From: Cupriavidus nantongensis
Lineage (GTDB): Bacteria > Pseudomonadota > Gammaproteobacteria > Burkholderiales > Burkholderiaceae
NCBI RefSeq assembly: GCF_001598055.1
Contig: NZ_CP014844.1
Location: 1,790,967 to 1,854,966, forward strand
Direction of reading: 5' to 3'
DNA: 64,000 nucleotides
The stretch's first letter is position 1. The number at the start of each line of letters is the position of its first letter. The notes under the pieces were generated by a model. That model was not told the DNA's origin. It worked only from the letters and a program-made list of their open reading frames with translations, and ran no database searches. Below, piece after piece: positions 33,409-44,191 of the stretch. The position numbers were made by a program, and so were the translations under genes.

Positions 33409-34193
33409 GCCGCAGCGACCCGAGGAAGACAGTCGCGGCGTCTTACGTCACTCCCCGAGGGCGAGCGATTTGGTCTGTCGACACGGGCGGCGGCGCAGCG
33501 TCTGAAGTTCGCGCCAGCGGGCATCGCGCCGGATGAACTGTCGATGGGCATGTTCGGCGAATTCGAGATCGCCACCTGTAACCGCGCTGCTGAAGCACTG
33601 CGGCCGGAGCAGTCGCAGCAAGCGGCTGACGCGGGCGGACAAGCAATTCCTGCAACATGTGCCGCGCATCTTCACTGCCTTGCAGCAAGCCCGCGACAGC
33701 GTGAGGGGAGCGGCCAACGGCTTTCACGGTCAGCAACGCATTACGCTGTCCGATGGCATCACCCCGTCGCGCTTGCCGACCTTGCTGGCGCTATGCGGGC
33801 AGGAGGAGCCCGACGTCGAGTTGCGCCTGCTCGAGGTGTCACTGTCGCAGCAAATCAAGGGGCTGCATGGCGATCTGTATGACCTAGGGCCCAGTCTGGT
33901 GAAGTGGGTGACGACATCGTGGCCAAGGCGCTTTGGAGCGCCCCCCTCATGGTCGCGGCGCCGGCATGGCATCCGCTGCTCAAGCACAAACGTATCTCAC
34001 TGGACGAGGTGCTGCGTTATCCGCTGGTGCTGGTGACCCACATGCATACGGGAGTCATGCACGTCAGATCCAACGAGTGCTGCCGCGGGTGAAGCAGGAA
34101 CCCGTGATCGCTGCACGGGTGGCTTCCTGGGAACCTGAAACGCGTCGAGGTATATTGATTGGACAGAAGCTAGTCTTCCGTCAACAGGTGTAG
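33409..34193 (+). pseudogene. LysR-family pseudogene, multiply frameshifted
   Basis: Pieces of a LysR regulator in three frames: RLTRADKQFLQHVPRIFTALQQ and ITLSDGITPSRLPTLLAL...IKGLHGDLYDLG (to about 33895), then DDIVAKALWSAPLMVAAPAWHPLL...DEVLRYPLVLVTH (33904-34050), then QIQRVLPRVKQEPVIAARVASWE. The HTH region is not recognisable. Closest in pattern to the two intact LysR proteins in this window. Confidence 0.78.
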
Positions 34194-34203
34194 CCATCCC
34201 TTG

Positions 34204-34677
34204 CTAGCGGCTTCCATAGAACTTTTCCACGAACGGGCGACGGTAACTCTGGTGGCAGGCTAGGCAGCTTTGCTGGGTTTTGGAGAAAGCCGCGATGACT
34301 GCTTGGCCGTCATTCCGCTGTGCAGCCTCGCCCATGGCGGTCGCGGCCTCATGCACCTGTCCATCCAGACCCCGAAACTTTCCAGCGTCTGCCCCAAGCC
34401 AGGCAAGGATGCGCATCTTTTCCGACATGGGCGGCTCGGCATGCTTGGCGATTCGTGGTGCTAGCTCGGCGACCAGTGGCCAGTCTTCTTTGGAGATCGC
34501 GCCCGTGACGGCTTGCATGTCGCGCCCGAGTCTTTCCATTATGGTACGAAGCGCCATTGGCTTTGCCGCCTCTACGGACTGCGCACCGAGTGCCGTGGCG
34601 AAGGTTGCCAAGAGCACGGACAGCGAGACGGTGAAGAACGATCTGGGTTTCAAGGGCTGGTTCACGAATTTCTCCAT
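34204..34677 (-). CDS. Periplasmic c-type cytochrome (cytochrome c'/c556-like)
   Basis: 157 aa. Signal peptide (about 1-38, FFTVSLSVLLATFATALGAQSVEA) and a four-helix body with a single C-terminal haem motif CLACH (C138, C141, H142), as in class II cytochromes c. The partner is unknown; it lies downstream of an LpxR-like gene, 48 nt away. Part of the cargo. Confidence 0.85.
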   Translation of the reverse strand: MEKFVNQPLKPRSFFTVSLSVLLATFATALGAQSVEAAKPMALRTIMERLGRDMQAVTGAISKEDWPLVAELAPRIAKHAEPPMSEKMRILAWLGADAGKFRGLDGQVHEAATAMGEAAQRNDGQAVIAAFSKTQQSCLACHQSYRRPFVEKFYGSR

Positions 34678-34725
34678 TGATGTTGTGACGAATGCTTTGG
34701 GTCTAACGAATGGTTGCAGGTGTCC

Positions 34726-35922
34726 TCAAAATTCCAGACTCAGCGCGATCGATCCGAATGCATGATGGCCCGCCTGCTGGTCGAACTCGCGGGTTCTCCA
34801 AACGCGCATCACGGCAAGCCGCACGCCACGTCCAGCAACGATCCATTGGCTGCTGATGCCGAGAGCTGCTTGCACGACCCAAGGCCGCCGGCTGACATGA
34901 TGGCTATGCCGGAACATGTTTCCGTCGAGTGAGAAGTCCCAGGCGACGGCTCTACCCTCCAGGTTCAGGAAGACATGTGCCCCAGGTTTGGGCGCCAGGA
35001 CCGATTGCGGCGTTGTCGTGCGCAGATCGGCAACACCAGAGGGCGGGCGGTTCTCCGCGCCAGGGCGAATCGGATAGCTGCCGAAGTCGTTCGGTATGTT
35101 CCAGCCCGCGCGAAACTCCACGCCGGTACTGGCGGCGGTTTCGATGTTTCCGACCCGCAGGGCATAGCTGCCGATCACGTCGCTGCCCCATCCAGGGCGG
35201 ACCGCACCCTCCGTGTACGGCTTGAACTTGCGCTCCATGGCCATCTGAAACGCCGGCTCGTTGCGCAACTGGTTGTCCCAGCCGCGAAAGCGCTCAATGC
35301 CGCGTACCCGGTGCACAAGGTCCTGAGACTGTTCGGCCAGCGACCAGGGGCCGATCACGCCCAGGGTCAACTCACGCACGTCAAGCATTTCGTAACTGGC
35401 GGCTTGCGGATGGATGCGGCGATTCCAAGCCAAACCCAGGTAGAGCAAACCAGCGTACGGTCGGTCATCTGGAATCACATCGGTGCGCGTCTTGTTCTCG
35501 GGCGTGTACATGGCTTGGCCAAAGCGCACAACGAGGTTTTGCGATGACGAGTGGGCGCCGGCATCGTCCCAGAAGCCGGGATCGGCCCAGCCGATGAAGC
35601 GAGCGTACAAACCGATCGGCTGGGGCAGGCACTCCGGACGGAGCCCGCCTTGCAGATCGCGTGAGACTGCTGTTAGCGCGACACCGTTGGTGTAGTTGCG
35701 ATCGGAGCCGGTGAACAAGTCGTTCTCCAGACGCAGGGTGCCGCCCCGCCAGCGCAGGGATTGCTCTGGCGAGCAGGAGGAAGTATTTGTAGAGAGCGAG
35801 ACTTCGGAACCGAAAGCGGAAATCGGGCTGAACAATGCACCCGTAATCAACAAGGTGACGCACTGCATCGCCTGCACCTTGGTGTAGCGCAGGCTCCAGC
35901 GATACCCGTCGATGCCAATCAT
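34726..35922 (-). CDS. LpxR-like lipid A deacylase (DUF2219 family)
   Basis: 398 aa. Outer-membrane beta-barrel lipid A 3'-O-deacylase pattern: LENDLFTGSDRNYTNG carries the catalytic Asn-Asp and the YTNG turn; GVIGPWSLAEQSQDLVH has the Gln-x3-His pair; the protein ends in Phe (LSLEF), an outer-membrane barrel signal. Signal peptide at MQCVTLLITGALFSPISAFG. The ATG at 35922 overlaps the preceding stop (ATGA); an ATG at 35868 with AAGGTG is a good alternative. Would remodel lipid A in the outer membrane. Confidence 0.85.
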   Translation of the reverse strand: MIGIDGYRWSLRYTKVQAMQCVTLLITGALFSPISAFGSEVSLSTNTSSCSPEQSLRWRGGTLRLENDLFTGSDRNYTNGVALTAVSRDLQGGLRPECLPQPIGLYARFIGWADPGFWDDAGAHSSSQNLVVRFGQAMYTPENKTRTDVIPDDRPYAGLLYLGLAWNRRIHPQAASYEMLDVRELTLGVIGPWSLAEQSQDLVHRVRGIERFRGWDNQLRNEPAFQMAMERKFKPYTEGAVRPGWGSDVIGSYALRVGNIETAASTGVEFRAGWNIPNDFGSYPIRPGAENRPPSGVADLRTTTPQSVLAPKPGAHVFLNLEGRAVAWDFSLDGNMFRHSHHVSRRPWVVQAALGISSQWIVAGRGVRLAVMRVWRTREFDQQAGHHAFGSIALSLEF

Positions 35923-36362
35923 GTTGCCCCATCGCCTGCTGCGCTGGTGACGTAAAAGCGTTCGAGGGCACTGACGATTTCCTCTGCTTCGTCTACGCAG
36001 GTGAACAAGTCGAGATCGGATGGAGAGACATAGCCTTCGTCGAGCAGAAGGTCGAAATCAACTACGCGACGCCAAAATGCACGGCCGACCAGCACCACCG
36101 GAATACGCTGCATCTTTCCGGTCTGGATCAAGGCGAGCACCTCGAACAGCTCATCGAGCGTTCCATAGCCACCGGGGAAGGCCACCAAGCCCTTGGCGTG
36201 CAACAAGAAGTGCATCTTGCGCAGCGCAAAACAGTGGCATCGGAACGCCAAATCCGGGCACATGTAGGGGTTGGGTGCCTGTTCGTGGGGCAGCGTGATG
36301 TTGAGGCCAATCGAACGTGCGCCAACCTCGAAAGCACCGTGGTTGGCTGCTTGGCTCTTCAC
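35919..36362 (-). pseudogene. 5'-truncated LOG-family nucleoside phosphoribohydrolase
   Basis: 147 codons from a GTG that overlaps the previous stop. Contains the LOG catalytic motif PGGYGTLDE and GLNITLPHEQAPNPY, but the usual N-terminal Rossmann half with GGGxGxME is missing: homology starts at about QAANHGAFEVGARSIGLNI. The upstream sequence reads through into unrelated coding DNA, so a deletion has joined two genes. Probably inactive because part of the nucleotide-binding site is absent. Confidence 0.78.
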
Positions 36363-36766
36363 GGTTTTCCTACGGGGCCGTCGCCCATCCCGCGCCCTCC
36401 GCCCCTGGCCTGTATTGATGCCTGCGCGACCTCCTTGGCCTTTTCCTGCAGATCGTCGCTAGCCTTGGTGTTGAGGAGCCCGGCGCCGGAAAAATCCGGC
36501 TTGGGCGGCGATGCAGGCACACTCCGATCTCTAAGACGCTGATACAGCGCCCAGTGAGCCGCACCAGCCGACCCGCATTGCGATTCCGCGTCACTGATCG
36601 CCGGAGCCGCGGATACATTTCCATCCTCCTGTGCCTCCCCCGTGACGAAGCTCATGACGACACCGCCGTCATGATCTTGCGCTGGGGAAGGCGGCGCGGC
36701 CATGGCGCTGGCGACCAATGCCAAACCGAGCCACAGCACGGTGGCGAGATGCTTCTTCAGGTTCAT
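36359..36766 (-). CDS. Exported protein of unknown function
   Basis: 135 aa, start MNLKKHLATVLWLGLALVASAMAAPP: a good signal peptide. Mature part acidic and Ala/Gly-rich with one Cys; contains HWALYQRLRDR and ends in a Gly-rich tail cut by the LOG fusion point (GRGMGDGPVGKP). The C-terminus may therefore not be native. Overlaps the upstream membrane-protein gene by 4 nt. Confidence 0.62.
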   Translation of the reverse strand: MNLKKHLATVLWLGLALVASAMAAPPSPAQDHDGGVVMSFVTGEAQEDGNVSAAPAISDAESQCGSAGAAHWALYQRLRDRSVPASPPKPDFSGAGLLNTKASDDLQEKAKEVAQASIQARGGGRGMGDGPVGKP

Positions 36767-37194
36767 TTCATATCTCTCGCCGATATGGCGGGTTGCCCGC
36801 GCGACAGGCCGTGCCAGGAAATGGCTGCGATCGCCACCCACACCAGCGTTCGGAAGCTCATCGCGATGACCGTGCGCATTTCATAGGCCCCGCCGGCATA
36901 GCCGTGCGCGCCGAATGCCGCAAGGGCAAATGCAGTCGCTGCGGCGATGACGACGGCCAGCCACACCGCCCAGCGATGCCGCAGCCACAGTCCAGCGCCA
37001 GCGATGACGTAGGCGAAGCCGGCCAGAAAGTTGAACCAGAGCACGAACGGCACGAAGTTCCCGGCAGAGGCTTGCGCCGCTTCTCCACCGAACAGGATCG
37101 CGCCGCCTTCCTTGATGGTCAGCAGACCGAACCCGACCGCGATCAGGGACATGGCCCGGATGAGAAATCCGCGCTGCTGCATGGGTCCTCGCAT
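36763..37194 (-). CDS. Four-helix membrane protein (copy 2)
   Basis: 143 aa with four predicted transmembrane helices (about 14-32, 48-67, 72-95, 108-130). Closely related in sequence to the protein at 45257-45682 (shared GFGLLTxxEGGAxLF and FVPFVLWFNFLAGFAYxxAGxGLW). No motif for transport; resembles small DoxX-like membrane proteins. Start uncertain (37200, 37194 or 37182); 37194 has GGAG at 8 nt. Confidence 0.7.
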   Translation of the reverse strand: MRGPMQQRGFLIRAMSLIAVGFGLLTIKEGGAILFGGEAAQASAGNFVPFVLWFNFLAGFAYVIAGAGLWLRHRWAVWLAVVIAAATAFALAAFGAHGYAGGAYEMRTVIAMSFRTLVWVAIAAISWHGLSRGQPAISARDMK

Positions 37195-37230
37195 AGTCAT
37201 TACTCCATGACTCGCTTTTGCCTTCAGCCC

Positions 37231-37815
37231 CTAAGAGACAGCCAGTCCCGCCCGGTATAGGGCGAAGGCCTCGACGGCCTCCCGCAAGAACCACCCCCTC
37301 CACTGCGGCGCGGTAGGGGTCCGGAGCACCAGTTCCTGGATGACACTGACAAGCGAAATTGCCTCAGCACTTGGTTGCACGTCGACCCTGACCAGGCCCT
37401 GCTGTTTGGCGCGGGCGATGATTCGGGCTAGGCGGGTGGCGTAGTTAGCGATGAGCATCCGGATGCGCCGCTGAAGGCTGGGGTCGCCATCCTGTGCCAA
37501 CCACGACAACAGTCGCCGGGGAACGCCGGGGTGCCTGGCGATGAACGCGATCTGCTGCTGGAATACGCTCTCCAGTTCCCGCAGCGGGTCGTCTTTCCTC
37601 TCGCTCTTGACTGAGCGCAAGAGCCGGCCTCTCACTCTGGCAATAAACCTTTTTCGGCTACCGCGGCTGTCCGTCTGCGGAGGCGACCATCGATCCTCGG
37701 CCGCGGCGGCGGTTCCAAGCAGACTTTTCATATCCGCGAACAGGTAGTGGCGCGTGGTTTCCCACCACCGCTTGAGATGCTCCTGCTCGAAACGATTCAT
37801 GCTGTCGTCCGTCAT
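37231..37815 (-). CDS. TetR-like regulator lacking a recognisable HTH
   Basis: 194 aa, start MTDDSMNRFEQEHLKRWWE with GGAGGAGG. The second half (AFIARHPGVPRRLLSWLAQDGDPSLQRRIRMLIANYATRL...) matches the ligand-binding half of the TetR protein at 45870 (FVAKHPGVPRMLFGELQRSGETL). Its first 90 residues show no TetR HTH, only a basic segment, so it may be a fusion or decayed relative. If expressed it could heterodimerise with the intact TetR; speculative. Confidence 0.62.
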   Translation of the reverse strand: MTDDSMNRFEQEHLKRWWETTRHYLFADMKSLLGTAAAAEDRWSPPQTDSRGSRKRFIARVRGRLLRSVKSERKDDPLRELESVFQQQIAFIARHPGVPRRLLSWLAQDGDPSLQRRIRMLIANYATRLARIIARAKQQGLVRVDVQPSAEAISLVSVIQELVLRTPTAPQWRGWFLREAVEAFALYRAGLAVS

Positions 37816-37840
37816 GGTGCCTCCTCCCTTATTTGCAAGG

Positions 37841-38356
37841 TCATTCAAACCCCCGCCCTTCACCGGCGTCTCCATGGGTCACGCCATCGCGGATGTGGTA
37901 GATGCGCTTGAATGTGGGGATGATCTTTTCGTCATGGGTGACGACGATGATGGCGGTCTCGAACTTCCGGGCCATGTCATTGAGGATGCGGATCACAGCA
38001 ATGGCGCGCTCGCTGTCGAGAGGCGCGGTGCGCTCATCGGCCAGGATCACCGGCGGGCGATTGACCAATCCGCATGCGATGGCGACCCGTTGCTGCTCGC
38101 CACCGGAGAGTTGCGAGGGCATGGCGCGAGCCCGGTGTTGCACATCGAGCGCCGTAAGCAGTTCCAGCGCCTTCGCGCGCGACTCCCCATTCGCGACGGA
38201 TGCCGGATCGAACTCGAATGGCTTGCGGTTACGCGTCGGTGCCTCTCGCCCGCCTTGCACCATGCCGCATTCCACCAGGAGGCGGGCGTTGGCAGCTTCC
38301 ACCAGAAAACACGAGCCCGTGACTTCGCGTGCCGCACCCAGAAAACTCAGCTTCAT
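37841..38356 (-). pseudogene. Chimeric ORF: MBL-fold exonuclease N-terminus joined to ABC ATPase C-terminus
   Basis: 171 codons. Residues 1 to about 53 (MKLSFLGAAREVTGSCFLVE... ARLLVECGMVQGGRE) are the start of a beta-CASP metallo-beta-lactamase RNA exonuclease. From about 60 it is the second half of a MacB/LolD-type ABC ATPase: LSGGEQQRVAIA signature, VILADERTAPLDSE (the usual Pro after Asp-Glu is Arg), THDEKI switch. There is no Walker A and no MBL HxHxDH motif, so neither activity is expected. Junction lies in frame. Confidence 0.82.
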
Positions 38357-38363
38357 GGGATGT

Positions 38364-38573
38364 TCACTCCGGCTTCTTCTCTTGCATCGGGCAGGTGCTC
38401 AGGCCGAACAGGCGGTAGCCTGGGCAGCGGCCAGCCAGCCCTGTGATGAGAGGCATGAATCCAATGAGTCCCAGCCAACGCCAGGATGAGTCCAGCCACA
38501 ATGGGAGACTGAGGAGAACCAGTCCGATGACGACGCGCACAATGCGGTCGAGCCGTCCAACGTTGATTTGCAT
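38364..38573 (-). CDS. DUF2892 (YgaP-type) membrane protein
   Basis: 69 aa: two transmembrane helices (about 13-27 and 32-47) and the family ending CPGYRLFGLSTCPMQEKKPE. Such proteins are the membrane part of YgaP-like rhodanese systems or stand alone. Start MQINVGRLDRIVR has AAGGAGACC. Downstream of the efflux operon. Confidence 0.85.
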   Translation of the reverse strand: MQINVGRLDRIVRVVIGLVLLSLPLWLDSSWRWLGLIGFMPLITGLAGRCPGYRLFGLSTCPMQEKKPE

Positions 38574-38593
38574 GACGGTCTCCTTGTGTTGAG

Positions 38594-40132
38594 TCAGCGG
38601 CTTGAAAACGCGACGGGGGCGGCAGCGCCCCGCAGCGGATGGGTTGCGGTCGATGCCGTCGTGGATACGTCCCAGCCACCGCCAAGGGCCTTGTACAGCG
38701 CCACCAATTGCACGGCGGCGTTGGTATGTGCCCGCGCGGCTGCGGTTTCGGCCTCATGCAGGCTGCGCTGGGCAGCCAGCAGTTCGACCAGCGCGATGTC
38801 GCCCGCCGCGTAGCGCGTCCTGGTGTGGCCGTAGGTTGTGCGCGCGGCATCCAGTGCCATGCCGCGGCGTTCCAGTGTGTCCAGCCCGCCGTGGTAGTCG
38901 CCCAGCGCGCGCTCGGCGTCGCCCAGCGCCGTCAGCACGGCCTGCTCATAGGCCAGCGCGGCCTGCCGCTCGGCCGCCTCGCGTGCCCGAATTTCGGCTC
39001 GCACACGGCCACCGTCGAACAGGCGCCAGGAAATCAGCGGCAGGATGGAAAAACGCGAGCTGGATGCATCGAACCAATCGCCCGTACTGAGCGCCTGAAA
39101 CCCGCCGCCGACACCGATGGAGAGTTTGGGGAACAACTCGGCCGTGGCCACGCCGATGTCGGCAGAACTCGCTGCGAGGCGACGTTCCGCAGCCAGCACG
39201 TCAGGACGTCGGCGCAGCATATCTGCGCGCTCGCCCACCGGCAGTGCCCGCAGCGTGCTCGGCGTCAAGGGGCCATCAAGCAGTGCCAGCTCCCGCTCCG
39301 GCGGTGCGCCCAGCAGCACGCCCAGGCTGAGCACCGCGGTGCGCTGGCGCGCCTGGATATCCGGGATGAGCGCGTTGACTGCTGTCCATTGGGCGTACGC
39401 CGCCTCCACGTCGGCGGCCGACGCGTCGCCCAGCGCGTGCCGCAGGCGCACCAATTCAAAGGTCTGCTGCAGCGTATCCAGCGTGGCGCGTTGTGCGTGC
39501 AACTCGTAGCGGGCGCCGACGGCGGTGAACCAGGTGCGCGCGACCTCGGCCACGATACGCATGCGTACGCCCTGTGCCTCGGCTTCGGTCGCCTGCAGGC
39601 GGGCGCTGGCGCCTTCCAGGGCGCGCCGCTTGGCCCCGAACAAGTCGGCCTCCCAGGCCGCGTCGAAGCCCGCGTCGTAGATGGTCTGCGTGGCGTCAAG
39701 ACCGGGGATGGAGCCTACGGGCAAGGGGCCGTTCTCGCTTTGACGGCGCCGGTTGACGCTCGCGCCTGCGGCGGCGGTGGGCAGTGCCTCGCCGGCCACA
39801 CGTTCGCGCAGGGCGCGTGCCTCATCGATGCGTGCCGCAGCCTGGCGCAGATCCAGGTTCTGTGCCAGCGCTGTGGCCATCAGGCGATCGAGGACTGGAT
39901 CGTCCAGTGCAGACCACCATTGGCTCAAGTCTGCGGACTGGGATTCACTTGCCAACGGCAAGGTCCAGCCGCTGCCGACGTCGACCGGCGGCGGCTCGCG
40001 GTAGTCGGGGCCCACGGTTGCGCAGGCAGTCAGCAGCACGCACGACAGGGCCAGCGCGACCGGACGCACGCGCCCAGGGGTCAGGCCGGTGACGGTTGCG
40101 CGAAGAAAGGGAGTGCGGGTCTTGGATTTCAT
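38594..40132 (-). CDS. Outer-membrane efflux channel, NodT/TolC-like lipoprotein
   Basis: 512 aa. Lipoprotein signal with lipobox LLTACATVGPDY, then the OMF repeats (two similar halves; LDLRQAAARIDEARALRERV, PDVLAAERRLAASSADIGVATAELFPKLS). It would connect the inner-membrane ABC exporter and the HlyD adaptor to the outside. ATG overlaps the permease stop (ATGA). Length normal. Confidence 0.92.
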   Translation of the reverse strand: MKSKTRTPFLRATVTGLTPGRVRPVALALSCVLLTACATVGPDYREPPPVDVGSGWTLPLASESQSADLSQWWSALDDPVLDRLMATALAQNLDLRQAAARIDEARALRERVAGEALPTAAAGASVNRRRQSENGPLPVGSIPGLDATQTIYDAGFDAAWEADLFGAKRRALEGASARLQATEAEAQGVRMRIVAEVARTWFTAVGARYELHAQRATLDTLQQTFELVRLRHALGDASAADVEAAYAQWTAVNALIPDIQARQRTAVLSLGVLLGAPPERELALLDGPLTPSTLRALPVGERADMLRRRPDVLAAERRLAASSADIGVATAELFPKLSIGVGGGFQALSTGDWFDASSSRFSILPLISWRLFDGGRVRAEIRAREAAERQAALAYEQAVLTALGDAERALGDYHGGLDTLERRGMALDAARTTYGHTRTRYAAGDIALVELLAAQRSLHEAETAAARAHTNAAVQLVALYKALGGGWDVSTTASTATHPLRGAAAPVAFSSR

Positions 40133-41247
40133 TGCAGGCGTCCTCGGACGAATACGGTGGCCATCGTCAGCGTGGCGAGGGCGATGATCGCCAGCGGCCA
40201 CAGGCTGGCGAGAATGTCACCGGGCGGCATGGCCTTGAGAAAGCTGCCTTCGACGATGATGAGGAAATGGGTCAGCGGAATGGCCTGAGCCAGCCATTGC
40301 AGAACGACGGGCATGTTTTCCACAGGCGTCGCAAAACCTGACATCAGCACCGCCGGCACGCCGACGGCGAACGCCCCCAGGATGGCCTGCTGCTGCGTCA
40401 TGCTGACCGCGGAAATCATCAGACCGATGCCGACCACCGAGGCGATGAACAGCACCAGGCTGGCAAGCAGGAGTGCAAACGAGCCCGTAAATGGGATGCC
40501 GAACAGGAAGACGCCCGCGCTGATCATGAACAGGCCCAGCCCGGTGCCAATTGCGAGTGCCGGCAGCGACTTGGAGATGATGATCTCGGGCGTCGAGGTG
40601 GGCGACACCAGCAACTGGTCGAAGGTGCCCAGCTCGCGCTCGCGCGCGATCGACAACGAGGTGATCAAGAGCGAGCTGAACAGCGCCAGGATGCCCGTCA
40701 GCCCGGGCACGATGAACCAGCGGTAGACCAGATTCGGGTTGAACCAGTGGCGCACGACCACGGGCGTTGGTGCCTGAGCGTCGGGCACGACCTCGGCGCC
40801 GACATCGGCGGCGATGGTGGACAGATAGGCCACGGTGATCTGCCCGGAGTTGCTGCGCCGGCCATCGACCAGTACCTGCGCGCGGCCACTTTCGCCGGCC
40901 GCGATGGAGCGCGAGAAATCCACCGGGATGGCGAGCGCGGCGATCACCTCGCCACGGTCGATCAGCTCGTGGAGCTGCTGCTGGCTGTCGACATGCCGGA
41001 CGTGGGTGATGAAGCGGGCGCTGTCCAGTCGCTGTACCAACTCGTGCGACCACCGCCCCGCATCCTGATCGTAGACGGCGATATCGACGTTGCGCACTTC
41101 CAGCGTCGCGGCAAAGGCGAACACTAGCAACTGCAGGATCGGCGGCACGAACACCACCATGCGGCTGCGCGGATCGCGCAGGACGCTGAGCACTTCCTTG
41201 ATGAACTGGGCGCGCAGGCGGGTGAACGAGAATGCGGAAGTCAACAT
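40129..41247 (-). CDS. ABC-2 type permease (YbhR-like)
   Basis: 372 aa. N-terminal transmembrane helix (about 27-49), a large periplasmic domain (about 55-175), then five helices; the signature GTFDQLLVSPTSTPEIIISK is the ABC-2 coupling region. Pairs with the permease at 41252, 4 nt away. Intact; part of the HlyD-ABC-permease-permease-OMF operon. Confidence 0.92.
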   Translation of the reverse strand: MLTSAFSFTRLRAQFIKEVLSVLRDPRSRMVVFVPPILQLLVFAFAATLEVRNVDIAVYDQDAGRWSHELVQRLDSARFITHVRHVDSQQQLHELIDRGEVIAALAIPVDFSRSIAAGESGRAQVLVDGRRSNSGQITVAYLSTIAADVGAEVVPDAQAPTPVVVRHWFNPNLVYRWFIVPGLTGILALFSSLLITSLSIARERELGTFDQLLVSPTSTPEIIISKSLPALAIGTGLGLFMISAGVFLFGIPFTGSFALLLASLVLFIASVVGIGLMISAVSMTQQQAILGAFAVGVPAVLMSGFATPVENMPVVLQWLAQAIPLTHFLIIVEGSFLKAMPPGDILASLWPLAIIALATLTMATVFVRGRLQ

Positions 41248-41251
41248 CGCG

Positions 41252-42417
41252 TCACTCCAAGTTCTTGCGCGTGGCGCGCTTGGCGATCACGAAGAACAGC
41301 ACCCCGATCGCCGCCATGGCCGCCAGGTTGGGCAGGAACACGGCCCAGATGTCGCCGGCCAGGAACACCGTCTTCAGCGAATCGACGAAGTAGCGCGCCG
41401 GAACCACCAAGGTGATGGCGCGGATCGGTGCCGGCATGGCGTCGATCTCGTACAGAAAGCCCGACAACATGAAGGCCGGCAGGAAGCCCGTGAACAGCGC
41501 GATCTGCGCGGCCAGGAACTGGTTGCGTGCCAGCGACGAGATCAGCAGACCCTGACCCAGCGCCGGCACCATGAACACCGCCGACAAGAGCAACAGGGAC
41601 AGCAAGGAGCCGCGCATCGGGACGCCGAACACGAACACCGCCAGCGCCGATGCGCCCAGCGTGGACAGCATGCCGAGCGCGAAGTACGGCAGCAGCTTGC
41701 CGATCAGGATTTCGGCCACCGAGGCCGGCGTGGACAGCACTGCCTCCATGGTGCCGCGCTCCCATTCACGCGCCACCACCAGTGCAGTCAGCATGGTGCC
41801 GATGATGATCATGACGATGGCGATGGCGCCGGGAATCAGTGCGCGTCGGCTTTCCAGTTCGGGGTTGAACCAGTAGCGCGGCTCCAGCATGATGGACTGC
41901 GCCGGTGCTCCGACGTCCAGTCCGGCACGCCAGGACTGGACCACGCCACGGGCGTAGTTCTCGACGTAGTTGGCGGTATTGGGGTAGGAGCCATCGGTGA
42001 CGATCTGCACCAGCGGCTCGCTGCCACGGAGGGCCAGACGCTGCTCGAAATCCTGCGGGATCACCACGTAGCCGCGCAGGTCGCCTGAGACCAGTTGGTC
42101 GGCTACTTCGCGCCGGTCATGGGCGAAGTGCGTATTCAGGAAGCGAGTGCCCGAAAACGCTGCGGCCAGCGACTGTGCCGATGCGCCGGGCGACTCCAGG
42201 ACCACGCCGACACGGACATCCTTCGCATCCAGCGACACCGCATAGGCGAACAGCAGCAGCAACACCACCGGGAGCACGAACGCGATCAGCAGCGTCGAGG
42301 GGTCGCGCAGCGCCTGGTAGCTTTCCTTGGTCACCAGGGCGATCAAGCGCCGTAGATCAAAATGGCGCAAGTCGGTCTGCAGGGAGTCACTTCCGTCTTT
42401 GTGCATTGTGGCGCCGT

Positions 42418-42421
<4 letters not shown>
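41252..42421 (-). CDS. ABC-2 type permease (YbhS-like)
   Basis: 389 aa, same architecture as its neighbour: helix about 47-67, periplasmic domain with DYVENYARGVVQSW-like segment (NTANYVENYARGVVQSW), and REWERGTMEAVLSTPASVAEI coupling region. ATG at 42421 overlaps the ATPase stop (ATGA). The two permeases probably form the heterodimeric channel. Confidence 0.92.
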
Positions 42422-44190
<1,769 letters not shown>

Positions 44191-44191
44191 T

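Noticed and set aside
37841..38356. Functional MacB/LolD-type ABC ATPase
   Set aside because: Walker A is missing and the N-terminus belongs to another protein family.
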